This document shows positions 22,245 through 32,071 of a DNA stretch of 64,000 nt, piece by piece; within the stretch, counting starts at the first letter, position 1, and each line of letters starts with the position of its first letter. A program made the translations under genes and the position numbers. The DNA comes from Malassezia japonica. Its lineage: Eukaryota > Basidiomycota > Malasseziomycetes > Malasseziales > Malasseziaceae. The notes beneath the pieces were generated by a model. The model saw only the letters and a program-made list of their open reading frames with translations, searched no databases and had not been told where the DNA came from. The stretch covers positions 124,001-188,000 of the forward strand of contig NC_083377.1 in NCBI RefSeq assembly GCF_029542785.1, given 5' to 3'.

Positions 22245-23235
22245 ATGTCGCGACGTAGAGAAGAGCAGGATCTCGCGCGTGTGCTGGCCTTGTCGAAGGG
22301 TGACTCGGACAAACGTGCAATGAGCCCGGAACGGGGACACGCATCGCCTCAGCGCAAGTCGCCACGGCGTGGAGCAGCGACGCCGCCACGTGAGGCGTCG
22401 CCTGCACGGCGCAGCACGCGTTCCTCGCCGATGCGGCAGCCGACGATGGTCGCCGACGACGTGTTTTGCGTGTCAGGTGAAGGAGGAGCGAACGCGGTGT
22501 CACCTGTGCGCGCGTCGGCGCGTACAGCGAGGGCGCGGACTGCAGACGCGATGAAAATCGGTAGCGACGTATTCACGAGCGAGCCCAGCCCGAAAAAGAC
22601 GCCCAAGAAGCGGGGCGCCAAGGCCACGCCTGAGCCCAAGCGGCGCCCCAAGAAAGGGGCACGCACCGACGAAGAGGTCGTTGCGGACGAAGGGCACCCC
22701 GGGTCCGGTGCAGAGGACCAGGCCGACGTGGACCAACCAGAGCACGTCGGTGGCGAGGCGCACGACGCGGAGCCCACGGCCTCTGCCGAGCCGGCGCCGC
22801 CTCACGACTCTACTCCGGACGAGCAGAATACCACTGAAAGGAACACAGCCGAATCTATGGACCACGCTACCCAAGAAGCGGCCGACCAGAACGAGGTCGC
22901 TGCGATGGTGCACCCTCCTGTACAGCCTGCTGCGCCGCCGCCCGAGGACTCGGAGCGTGATGCGCGCAAGCGCCTGTTTGGCAAACGTACGTATCCACTC
23001 TCACCCAGCGCTCCCGTCGCTCCTGAGCCACCATTCGCAGACGAGCACGACGAGCCGGATCCCCGGCCTGAAGCGGACCTCGCGCATTCCCCCGTTGCAC
23101 GCGAACCGGCAGCCGCCACCGCCGCCCAAGCCGCGGTACGTCGCGCCGAAGCCCAAAAAAGCCGAAACGGCATCCGACGACGAGGACGCGGAGCCCGAGC
23201 CCGAGATCGATTACGAGAACGAGGGGTTCTTGTGA
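22245..23235 (+). CDS. Disordered basic/acidic protein with UIM-like N-terminus
   Basis: Not recognised. Exons 22245-22986 and 23009-23235 (22-nt intron), 322 aa. The extreme N-terminus EEQDLARVLALSKGD resembles a ubiquitin-interacting motif, although the usual central Ala is Val. The rest is rich in Ser-Pro, Lys-Pro and Arg (PSPKKTPKKRG, EPKRRPKKG), suggesting a nuclear protein, and the spliced C-terminus is acidic, ending DYENEGFL. The ATG lies one base after the GPI17 stop, so a co-transcript or a start inside the upstream gene's transcript is likely. Confidence 0.65.
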
Positions 23236-23262
23236 TGCATTAGCTATAGTACATGGATATCA

Positions 23263-24043
23263 TTAAAAGTTGTCGGTGCGCGATGCGTACGACGTGAAAT
23301 CGACGTGGCGGAACGGCTCCTCGGCCGGCGCCATCGCCTCGTCACTGTCCGACCCCGAGCGGTGGTGCGTATAGGGTGTCGACTGCCCCGAGTCGTTGTC
23401 CAGAGGCAGCTCGCGCAGCGGCGGCATCGACTTGGTCGGCCGGAAACCGCTGCGGGCCGGGAGCGGCCGCACAGCGCGCTCGACATTCATCGGCGCGTCC
23501 AGCGGCTCGTTTTCGCTGTCGCTGTTGCTCTGCGTAAAGGGCGTGCCCCACTGCGAGCCCTCGTCCTCGTCAAAGCAGTTGGCGAGGATGGCGTCGCTGT
23601 CGTCTTCCGCCATGCCGCGCTTCAGCGACGCATTCACGTTGAGCGAGCCAAAGGTCGTGTCGGTATCCGACGACCAACGCGACATCATGTTCGCTTCCTG
23701 CGACGGAGGCGGGCCCATGGCGCCACGCAGCGCGCCGTTCGGCATGGTCGCCGTGCGACCCCACTGATGGAAGCTCGATTTGACCTCCTGCATCGTGTCC
23801 TGCGCGCTGTTAAAGTGCTGCTTGGACTGTGCACCGGCCACGCCATTCGGTGTGCCGCCCGCGTACCCGCGGTTCACGTCTGGGTCAGAAGAAGAACGTA
23901 CTTGCGCGGATGCGCCAGCTCATGCTCTGCAGCTGGGACTGCACATCGGCAGGGATATGAGTGTATTCCGACGAGGTGCGGGTGATTCCCCGCGCCTCGC
24001 GCTCCTGGAGCACGTCGTTCACGCTGATCGCGCGCTTGTACAT
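23263..24043 (-). CDS. Small disordered protein, possibly ribonucleotide reductase inhibitor
   Basis: Exons 23902-24043 and 23263-23879 with a 22-nt intron; 252 aa. Splicing joins SMSWRIRA and NVNRGYAGG; the resulting IRANVNRGY resembles the short conserved RIRxxVxxGY block of fungal Dif1/Spd1-type RNR inhibitors, but the remainder is low complexity (Ser/Asp/Asn-rich) and gives no further support. Many SP/TP sites suggest phospho-regulation. Treat the family assignment as a hypothesis; the gene itself is supported by the splice joint and continuous frame. Confidence 0.6.
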
Positions 24044-24079
24044 CGTGCTCGGCCGCGAAGGAAAGGGCCGCCGGGCACG

Positions 24080-24085
24080 ACGCGT
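24080..24085. promoter_or_regulatory. MluI cell-cycle-box-like site ACGCGT
   Basis: ACGCGT, 37 bases upstream of the start at 24043. This hexamer is the MBF/DSC1 site that controls S-phase genes in yeasts. It would suit an RNR inhibitor, but in a GC-rich genome the hexamer also appears by chance. Confidence 0.2.
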
Positions 24086-24224
24086 CCGGCGCGCCCATTT
24101 CAGGCGCGCGCATAGGGTGGCTGAGTAATACACGCATGCCGGCCACGCGCGTATGCATCGGATCGGCGTGGAGGCCGAGCCGGCGGACGTGCGCGGATGG
24201 ATCGCAGGAGCTAGGAGCTTGTAT

Positions 24225-24603
24225 CTACACCTCAAAGTCGTACGCAAGGACGTCTACATATGTGTTAGCCACGTTTTTTTCTTCTCCGGAAACACCTACC
24301 GTCGACGTTCGGGATGAGGTTCATCTTGGCAAAGCTGGGTCAGTCGCGCGCAACGTACTCCTTGTGGTCGTTGTCGTCTTTGTAGCGCTCGAGGCCCTCG
24401 CGCGTGCGGAAGACGGAGTAGAGACCGTAGTTGAAGCCCTGCGCACGAACGTCCCACAGGGGAGGGCCCCACTTGAGCTGCACGACCTCGTCCTTGGTCA
24501 CCTGCAGATCACGCAGCGTCTCGAGGCGCGCCTTGAACTCCTCGTAGCCGTTCGAGAGGACCTGCGCCTTGACCTTCACCAGCACAATGTGCACGAACAC
24601 CAT
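24225..24603 (-). CDS. Stress-responsive A/B barrel (Dabb) protein
   Basis: Small dimeric alpha+beta-barrel protein, 102 aa. Exons 24359-24603, 24300-24334 and 24225-24253. The N-terminus FVHIVLVKVKAQV is the Dabb first strand; WGPPLWDVRAQGFNYGLYSVF and the spliced end FAKMNLIPNVDDVLAYDFEV complete the domain. The first intron is 24 nt and the second is 46 nt, the longest found in this window. The biochemical role of such proteins in fungi is not settled. It follows Gemin2 on the same strand after 31 bases. Confidence 0.82.
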
Positions 24604-24634
24604 GATGGACAGGGGGAACCCGACCCACGTGCCA

Positions 24635-25668
24635 TTAGGGGGCCGAGGGAGTGGAGGTGCGTGCTTTCGCTTCGTCCCACAGGTCGCGCTGGCCCCAGAC
24701 GCCGGCGACGATCACCAGGAGCATCCATGCGCCGGACTCCTGCTCGAGGAAGTCATCGTCACTATCTGCCATAGCCTGGGCACGTAGGCTGCGCACATGC
24801 GTGAGTGCGGCAATGCATGAGCGCGCAAGCGCGCGGAGGCCTGCGATTTCTTCGCCCGACAAACGCCGGTCGAGGTGGGCAAGGAGAGAAAAGAGCCAGC
24901 GGGTGTGCAGGGGATGCAGCGCATAGCGCAGCGGGGCGTCGTCGTAGGGGAGCACAAAGTACGGCTGTTGCATCCACTTGCGGAATAGCTGGATGAGGCG
25001 CAATGTATCGTCCTGCGTCAGGAGAGAGACGTACCGTGTCGAGCGCAGTGAGAATGCGCATACTCGGCTCCTGGAATGCAAAGCCATAGTGGTCAACGAG
25101 GACGTCGCCAGTCGGCTCGCTCTCGAGCATATCGTCAACTTCGGCCTCGGACGTTGCTGCGCTCGCAAACGACTCCGTATCGGACAAGGCGCCGTCGAGC
25201 ATCGCACTGCGTTCGTCCGCGTCCGGCGGCGCACGCCCATGCACAAAGCGGTACCACGCGGCTTCGTCGCTCACGTCCGGGACTCGGGTGCGCCCTTGCA
25301 CGCTGCGTGGCGGCGGCGCTTTCAGCGACTGCGTAAGCCGGGCGACGTACCTTGTGCAAGCGCTCGAAGCGCTCGAGGAACACGGAACGCCACGACGCAT
25401 CCGGGAAAAAGGAGGTCGTTTCGGCGGGTATCGATTTCAAAGCCTGTGCGGCCGGCGCCGTCGTTGCGTGCGCGGCGCTGTACAGAATGCGGGGTTGCAT
25501 ACTCGCCTCGCGCCTATATATTAGCCCGTGTACGTACCGCACCATGGCGAGGTACTGCTCACCGTCAAGCGGCACGCCATTAAAGTCGGCTGGCAGCTCG
25601 CCGACCGGCAAAATCGTCTGGCCATACTCGGCGCCCCGCTTGCCCCCACGCCGCGCGCGGCCGTGCAT
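24635..25668 (-). CDS. Gemin2 (SMN-interacting protein 1)
   Basis: Core partner of SMN that captures the Sm pentamer during spliceosomal snRNP assembly. Exons 25538-25668, 25351-25513, 25035-25328 and 24635-25012; introns of 24, 22 and 22 nt; 321 aa. After removal of the 24-nt intron the N-terminal region reads GEQYLAMVRREASMQPRIL, matching the family GxEYLxxVRxEA block. WRSVFLERFERL and the C-terminal VAGVWGQRDLWDEA also match. The 24-nt intron contains no in-frame stop, so an unspliced model would add eight foreign residues. Budding yeast has only a diverged version (Brr1). Confidence 0.85.
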
Positions 25669-25720
25669 CGTCTGGCGGTCGTGCGTTCGGCCGATGTATT
25701 TTTTTCGCGAACGCGCCACG

Positions 25721-26746
25721 ATGCCGAAGCGAAAAGAGCGGGAGAGCGACGCGGTGGAAGCGGAGCTGCCGCTCGCCAAGTACCTAGCCTCGACCGAGAA
25801 GCGCGTGCGTGACCGTGCGATCCGGTCTCTTTCTGCGTTCCTCCTGCGCAGCGCCAAGGAGGAGGGGCTGTCGATGTCCTCTGTGGAGCTCGGCAAGCTC
25901 TGGAAAGGCATCTTTTACTGTTTCTGGATGTCGGACAAGCCGCTGGTGCAGCAGGCGCTCGCCCAGGAGCTCAGCACCCTCGTGCTGCGTGTCGCTGGCT
26001 ACGGCGAGGAGACCGGCGAGGAGACCGGCGAGGAGACCGGCGAGGAGAAGAAGGAGAGCGAGCCCGACGCGGCCTCGGCGCAGGCTCGCGCGCTCACCGC
26101 CCTCGACTTTTACCACGGTTTCTGGACCACGACCGAGTCCGAGTGGCTCGGCGTGGACAAGTTCCGTGTGAATAAATACTACATGCTCATGCGGCGGTTC
26201 CTCCATGCGGGCCTCGAGCTCCTGAGGCGGCACAGCTGGGACGCGGCGCTCGTCGAGCGCTTTGTGACGGTGATGCGGGGCACCGACGGCCCGCTTGCCT
26301 CGAACAACGTCAAGGTGCCGGACAGTATCACGTACCACGTGTGCGACACTTTCCTCGACGAGCTCGAGAGCGTCGTGGCCGAGGACGCGGCGGACGTCAC
26401 GATCCCGATCCTCTCCCTCCTGACCCCGTTCCTGGAGCTCGCGGCGACCAGCACGTCGAAGCGCGTGCACGAGCGCGTGATGACTACCGTGATCCTCCCA
26501 TTCCTGGACGCGTGCGCCACGCAGATCAAGTCGAAAAAGACCCTCGACACCTATCCTGCGCTCCTCGCCCGTGTGCATGCCGACGACGACGACGGCGAAT
26601 TTGACGATCTCGACGACAAGGCGCAGTCGCTTGCTGCGGTGCGCCGCACTATCCTCAAGGCAGCCTTTTCCATTGCCAGCGGCTCCGATACCTACGCCCC
26701 GAGCCGCCGCAAGCTCTACGCGCTGTGGCAGGCCGAGGCCGCGTAA
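25721..26746 (+). CDS. RRP1: Ribosomal RNA processing protein Rrp1 (Nop52)
   Basis: Nucleolar HEAT-like protein needed for 27S pre-rRNA processing. Intronless, 341 aa (yeast 278). Conserved blocks: LAKYLASTEKRVRDRAIRSL, LWKGIFYCFWMSDKPLVQQ, FWTTTESEWLGVDKFRVNKYY, MLMRRFL and VPDSITYHVCDTFLDEL. A Gly-Glu-Glu-Thr tandem repeat sits at about residues 95-109. Divergent from Gemin2, with 52 bases between starts. Confidence 0.95.
   Translation: MPKRKERESDAVEAELPLAKYLASTEKRVRDRAIRSLSAFLLRSAKEEGLSMSSVELGKLWKGIFYCFWMSDKPLVQQALAQELSTLVLRVAGYGEETGEETGEETGEEKKESEPDAASAQARALTALDFYHGFWTTTESEWLGVDKFRVNKYYMLMRRFLHAGLELLRRHSWDAALVERFVTVMRGTDGPLASNNVKVPDSITYHVCDTFLDELESVVAEDAADVTIPILSLLTPFLELAATSTSKRVHERVMTTVILPFLDACATQIKSKKTLDTYPALLARVHADDDDGEFDDLDDKAQSLAAVRRTILKAAFSIASGSDTYAPSRRKLYALWQAEAA
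26003..26047 (+). repeat. 12-bp in-frame tandem repeat (GEET) in RRP1
   Basis: Unit GGCGAGGAGACC repeated three times plus a partial fourth copy, encoding GEETGEETGEETGEE. Copy number is expected to vary between strains. Confidence 0.9.
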
Positions 26747-26785
26747 TTTAGTCAGCAATAGAATGCATGGTCCCTGTGCGCCATC

Positions 26786-27717
26786 ATGGAGGCAGAAGAC
26801 GCTGCGCTCGGGCGGCAGCTGGGCCCTGCCTTTTCGACGTCGCTCATGGCCGGAGCGGCGTCGGGTATGTCGGTCGACCTGCTCTTTTATCCGATCGACA
26901 CGATCAAGACGCGTCTGCAGAGCGCGCAGGGCTTTTGGAAGGCCGGCGGCTTTGCGGGCGTGTACCGCGGCATGGGCAGCGTCGCGGTCGGTAGCGCGCC
27001 GGGGGGTGCGTAGTATGACTGACGCAGCCTCTATCTTTTTCGTGACGTACGAATCGCTGAAATCGTACCTCTCACGCACGCTCTACCCCGGCCAGGCGCA
27101 CGACGCCAAGGCCAACTCGCCGTTGGTACACATGGCTTCGGCGTCGGTCGCAGAAGTCGCCGCGTGCCTCGTACGTGTGCCGACCGAGGTGGTCAAGTCG
27201 CGGCAGCAGACCGCCACGTACGGCCGCAGCTCGTCCTTGGCCGCCTTTCGCCAGGTAGTCGGGGGGGAGGGCATCGCTGGCTTGTACCGCGGCTTTGGCG
27301 GCACGATTCTGCGCGAGATTCCGTTTACGTGCATCCAGTTCCCTCTTTACGAGTTCATCAAGCAGTCCATGGCCGGTCCCAAAAAAGAGCCGAGCTGGTG
27401 GCAGGCCGCCGGCGCAGGCAGCATCGCGGGCAGCTTTGCGGCCGCAGTCACGACGCCGCTCGATGTGATCAAAACGCGCATTATGCTAGCCAAGGTATGT
27501 ATGGTATCTCATTCAGTCGCATGCGGGGGGCCAGCCGGTCGATACGCGGATCCTCGCCACGCTCCGCTCCATCGTCCAGCAGGGCGGCACCGGCGCACTC
27601 TTTGCTGGCGTCGTGCCCCGGACGCTGTGGATCGGCCTCGGCGGTGCCGTGTTCCTCGGCACGTTTGACGTCGTCGCCAAGATCATCCAGCCTGGCGCGT
27701 TCCACGATAGGCACTAG
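26786..27717 (+). CDS. PET8: Mitochondrial S-adenosylmethionine carrier
   Basis: Inner-membrane carrier importing SAM. Exons 26786-27005, 27028-27494 and 27517-27717; both introns 22 nt, the first with donor GTGCGT; 295 aa (yeast 284). Three mitochondrial-carrier repeats with PxDxxKxR-type signatures: [24 protein letters not shown] and [11 protein letters not shown]. The [24 protein letters not shown] opening and the [14 protein letters not shown] block are typical of the SAM carrier. The stop shares CTAG (27714-27717) with the amidotransferase gene. Confidence 0.93.
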
Positions 27718-29251
27718 GCATGCACCGGCCTCGCAGCAAGGACGTCGGTGTGCTTCTGTAGCGCATGTACGACGTGCAGAATTACATCGTCCCGGCCCCA
27801 CTGGGCGCCGAACGACATGCCGATCGGCAGGCGTGCTCCGTCGGTATCCTCGAGCATCTGCGCGGCCGGCGCACTCAGCACTGGCGCCCCGACGAGGTTC
27901 GCCCACGTCGTCAGCACATCCTGGGCGTACTCCGCCGCAGGATTGTCCGACAGGCGCGGCGCACCACGCAGGCTCGTCGGATGCACCATGATATCTACGC
28001 CGTTCTCGTTCTGAGTACGGGTCATGCGCAGATCCAGCCCGGACCACTGCGCGGCGAGCTGCTGCACAAGCGCGAAGCGCGCGGCAATGGCCGACATGTA
28101 GAAACTGTCCCAGGCCTCGGTCGTGACCGCATAGGTGCCGAGCAGAATACGCTTCTGGACCTCGTCGCCAAACCCTTCGGCGCGCGCCGCGGCGATCGTC
28201 TCGTGGAACGTGCCCTGGTCCGGAACCGAGAGACCTGCGTCAGGAAAGCAACGTACCGTATCGCATCCCGTCAAAGCGGCCGAGGTTGCTGCTTGCCTCG
28301 GCCAGCGCCAGCACGTAGTACGCACTGATACTCTGCTCCATCGCAGGGATGCGCAGAGGCACAATCGTCGCGCCGAGCGACTGCAGTGCCTCGAGCACGT
28401 CGTCGGCAATGTAGGCGACACGCTCGTCGAGTTCGGCAGGATACATCTCGGCAGGCACGCCGACACGCAGGCCGTGCAGCGGCTTCCCGGGCACGCCGAT
28501 TTCGCTGATACGCGCATCGGTAAGCTCGGCAATCTGCATGCGCATCGTATTGTCGACGCACGTCGCGTCGCGCGCGTCATCGCCGGCAATCACATCGAGG
28601 ACCGCGGCAACGTCTTTGACGTCGCGCGCGAAAATTCCGACCGTGTCGAGCGAGTCGGCATAGGAAACGACACCCCAACGGCTAATCAGCCCGTACGACG
28701 GCTTGAAACCGTATACGCCGCAGAACGAGCCGGGGAGACGCACCGAGCCACCCGTGTCGGTGCCGAGGGCGACGCGGCACAGCTCGCCGGCGACCGCCGC
28801 AGCCGCGCCGCCCGACGAGCCACCCGGCGCACGGGGCTCGTGCTTGGTAAAGTCGGGATTCCTCACATCCTCGTAGATCGCCGGGTTCGCAACCGGGCCG
28901 TACACGGAATGCACATTCAGGCCGCTGGGTGAGTCGATCCACGTACCCCATTGCAAACTCGTCGCAGTTGTTCCGGGATGTGATCAGCGCACCACTCGCC
29001 TCGAGGCGATCGACCACCGCCGCATTGTATGGCGCGCGGTACTCTTGGAGCATGCGGCTTGAGCACGTCGTTGCGACGTCCTTCATCGAGATATTTTCCT
29101 TGATGCTCACCTCCCACCCTGCGAGCGGCCCTTTTTTCTCGGCACTCGGCTTGAAGCGCCGTGTGAGTGCATTGTAGGGATCGTGCGGGCCGCGCTGGAA
29201 CGTCGACACACTGCGCAGGCCGCGCACGCACCGTGCGAACCTCGCCTGCAT
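27714..29251 (-). CDS. HER2: Mitochondrial glutamyl-tRNA(Gln) amidotransferase subunit A
   Basis: Amidase subunit that supplies ammonia for converting Glu-tRNA(Gln) to Gln-tRNA(Gln). Exons 28947-29251, 28257-28924 and 27714-28234; two 22-nt introns; 497 aa. The Ser-cisSer-Lys triad is visible: Lys in VSIKENI, cis-Ser in GGSSGG, nucleophile Ser in GTDTGGSVRLP. The splice joint rebuilds CDEFAMG-GLNVHSVYGPVANP, as in other GatA proteins. A basic N-terminus fits mitochondrial import. Divergent from SDE2, with 42 bases between starts. Confidence 0.94.
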
Positions 29252-29293
29252 GGTCGACAGAGCCACGTGGCTTCCTCCACGATTGTGGCAACG

Positions 29294-30001
29294 ATGCCGG
29301 CGGTGGACCTGCGCTTGTTTGAGCCGCTTGGCGCGGTGCACTGCATCCTCAGCGACGATGCCAAAGGCGCTGATATTCTGAACGGTGTTGCCGAGGCCCT
29401 GAGCCTCGCGAGTGACGACGCCGAGCTCTTGCGCCTCACCACGCGCGGCGGACGCCAGGTCGGCCACGACGAGGCGCTTCCCAGCACCGTGCTCGAGGTG
29501 CGCGTGCGCTGCCTCGGCGGCAAAGGCGGTTTCGGTAACCAGCTGCGTGCGCAGGGCGGGCGCATGAGTGCGCGCAGCAACGGCAACACGGACTCGTGCC
29601 GCGATTTAAACGGCCGCCGCCTCAGCACCATCAAAGAGGCGAAGCGCCTCGCTGAGTATATGGCCAAGGAGCCCGAGCGCCAGAAAGCGCTCGACGATGC
29701 GCAGACACGCAAGTACGCCAAGCTCGAAAAGATGCTGGGCCGCAAGCCCAAGTCGACGGAAGACTTTGAGGAGGCCGCGCAGAAGCTCCACGACGCCGGC
29801 GACGCTCTCGAGGGGCAGCCCGAGGCGGGCCCCTCGACCGAGGCTGCGCCCACGAAGCGCAAGGAGCGTATCGAGGACCACGAGTACGTCGAGCAGAGCC
29901 GCGAGATTGTCGACAATGTGCGCAGCGCCGTTGCCATGGCCATGAAGAAGCGCAAGGTGAAAAAGACGCCGGCGAAGCCTGTAGCGGCCAAGACGGCCTA
30001 G
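29294..30001 (+). CDS. SDE2: Sde2 splicing/genome-stability factor
   Basis: Ubiquitin-fold precursor cleaved after a GG motif; the released C-terminal part joins the spliceosome and in fission yeast promotes excision of selected introns. Intronless, 235 aa. The N-terminal ubiquitin-like region ends at Gly75-Gly76, followed by KGGFGNQLRAQGGRMS (the invariant GGKGG site). Then CRDLNGRRLSTIKEAKRLAEY, the Sde2 core, and a Lys-rich tail (KKRKVKKTPAK) resembling a nuclear signal. ATG 29294 is preferred because it starts the ubiquitin-like strand. Confidence 0.93.
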   Translation: MPAVDLRLFEPLGAVHCILSDDAKGADILNGVAEALSLASDDAELLRLTTRGGRQVGHDEALPSTVLEVRVRCLGGKGGFGNQLRAQGGRMSARSNGNTDSCRDLNGRRLSTIKEAKRLAEYMAKEPERQKALDDAQTRKYAKLEKMLGRKPKSTEDFEEAAQKLHDAGDALEGQPEAGPSTEAAPTKRKERIEDHEYVEQSREIVDNVRSAVAMAMKKRKVKKTPAKPVAAKTA

Positions 30002-30025
30002 GCCTAGTGTATTGTAGCTGTATAT

Positions 30026-31235
30026 CTACATCGATGGTTTGCGCCCGGCCGGCCGCGGCATCGGCCGTTGGACGCTGGACGGCTCGCGCGAGAGGTGCAG
30101 GCGCTGCTGGTGCATCGGCTGCGCCTCGTCCTCGTCCGAGTCTGGCCCGTCGAGCATCACGCGCGGGCCGCCGACAGGAATACGCGACGAGCGGCGCAGG
30201 CCAAAGAGCGTCTGCTGCACGTATCCGTCGCTGGTATTGCGGCGTTTGGCCGGCGGCGACGTGCTCTTTCGGCGCTCGCGCTTCGGCGAGGGGCCGAGCC
30301 AACCGCCCGACGTGCGCCGCGTTTTGCGTGCATCGCTCGTGTCGCTGGGGTACATGGCCACGCCAAACTTGCGGCTGTCGCGCTGCACGCGCATCGCATC
30401 GTCGTACGCCGCCTTGGCTTCGCCGCCGAGGTCGTCCTGGATCAGCATGCAGACCAGCTCAGGGAGCAGCGCTTCGTCGAGGAACTGCGCGGCGTCGAGC
30501 GGCTGGATCTTTTCCAGCACAGCTTTGTTCTTCAGGTCCAAGGACGGCATCAACGGATCCTGGACAAAGGCCGCGTAGAGGATATCGGCAAAGAGCTCGC
30601 TGCCTTGCTCGCCATAGCTGTGTCAGTCGGGCCACCTACTATCCGCACTGCCGCTCGTCAAAGCACTCGATCTGATGCGCGCTCGCGCTCGCCTTGCGGC
30701 CCACATGCTCACGCGTCCGGCGCGCGGCCTGAAAAAAGGTGCTTTGCTCCGGCTCCATCAGCCGGTCCTGCAGCACGCGCATGTACCGCTTCTGTGGATC
30801 GGTGATGCGCCGCCGCAGCTCGCGAAAGTCGATCTCGAGCGGCCACCCCCGCCGCTCGCCCTCGGGTATAATATCGTGCTCGTCGCGATGCCGCTGGCAC
30901 ACGGCGATCGTGTCGGTGGGGCGCAGGGCCAGCCCCCCCTTTTTTTTGTGCACCCAATGTTGCACAAGTGCAGTAAGCTTGGCCGACATGGGCCGTGGCA
31001 TGGGCTCGTCGCAGAACGGGCACAGCTCCCAGCTCGCCGGCGTCTCTTCCGGGGGCGGCGAGAGGAGAACAACACTCTCGCGGCGGGGCGTGCCAAACTC
31101 GGCGCGCAGCTCGGCAAGCGACGTGTCGGAAATGTTATCTACGCGCTTCTTGGGAATAAAGAGTTTCTTTCCCGCACTGGGCTTCCCAGCCCCGGGCGAG
31201 GGGCCGGGCGAGGGCGCCGCGTCGCCGCTAGCCAT
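30026..31235 (-). CDS. RTC4: RTC4-like domain protein
   Basis: Exons 30640-31235 and 30026-30617 with a 22-nt intron (donor GTAGGT); 395 aa. Residues about 75-260 fit the RTC4-like domain: CPFCDEPMPRP, LCQRH-like CQRHRDEHDIIPEG, WPLEIDFRELRRRI, then the spliced GYYGEQGSELFADIL and FLDEALLPELVCMLIQDDL. The N- and C-terminal flanks are disordered with SP-rich and basic segments. RTC4 in budding yeast affects telomere capping; the molecular role is unknown. The Cys/His pattern suggests a zinc site. Confidence 0.8.
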
Positions 31236-31271
31236 GAGCACGGACTTGAGAGAGACGCACCTCCACTCACC

Positions 31272-32071
31272 ATGGCCTTTCGCATGAATGCGCGCCGCTT
31301 TGCGGCTGTTCTTGCGCGCCGCCCCGCACTGCGTGTGCCGCGTGTCGCTGTAGCGATGCCGCGTATGGCGGTGCCTGTGCAGAGTACGTCGCCGCCCTAA
31401 CCCAGCCTACGCCACGGAACGCGACCCGTCGGTCTCGCTCAAGGACCCCGTCGAAGACGAGTCGCAGCGTCACCTGGAGCTCGGTACGCTGGCGCTCGAG
31501 ATGGGTGACCTCGAAAAGGCGATTGCCGAGTACCAGAAGAGCATCGAAGTGCAGGAGAATGCATCGGCGTACTACAACATTGGCGTGTGCAAGTACCAAG
31601 AGCGTATGTTGATGCACTCACGCAGAGGACCTCGAAGGCGCGATCAGCGCATGGAAAGAGGCGCTGCGTCTGTCGCCCGACAGCCCTGACGCGCACACGA
31701 ATCTCGCATCGGCCTATGTGATGTCGAAGCCGAGCCGCCCCGACCTTGCGATCGAGCACCTGCAGTACGTCACGCAACTGACCCAGAACCGCTGCATCGC
31801 AGACGCCCGACGATGCCGAGATCCAGTTCAACCTCGGCGCGGTGCTGGAAGCGTGTACGTTACCCCACTCACCCAGGCGAGCAGCTCGAGGGCGCTGTAG
31901 AGGCGTACAAGAAGGCGTCGCTCGGCGGTATCGAGGTACGTTGCCAGTCTCACCCAGCGTGCCGAACAAAACGTGCGCAACTGCACCGCGAAGCTCATGG
32001 CCGCGCGCCTCGAGGTGGAGCGTAAGAAGAAAGCGGGCGAGCTGCCGGAGGAGATTACCGAGCCTAAGTAG
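31272..32071 (+). CDS. Mitochondrial TPR-repeat protein
   Basis: Six exons (31272-31383, 31406-31603, 31626-31764, 31787-31854, 31877-31935, 31958-32071) separated by five 22-nt introns, the most intron-rich gene in the window; 229 aa. The N-terminus (MAFRMNARRFAAVLARRPAL) is a strong presequence. Three to four TPR units follow: LGTLALEMGDLEKAIAEYQ, YNIGVCKYQEQDLEGAISAW, NLASAYVMS and FNLGAVLEACEQLEGAVEAY. The C-terminus is charged. The partner is unknown. The stop TAG directly abuts the stop of TFB5. Confidence 0.85.

Noticed and set aside
31504..31560. TTG or GTG apparent starts giving longer N-termini in several genes
   Set aside because: Non-ATG starts (for example at 16297, 31241, 35541, 43684) were discarded in favour of the first in-frame ATG for these nuclear genes.
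31765..31807. Alternative acceptor at GCATCGCAG in the TPR gene
   Set aside because: It breaks the reading frame of the following TPR; the 22-nt intron ending ACCCAG keeps it.
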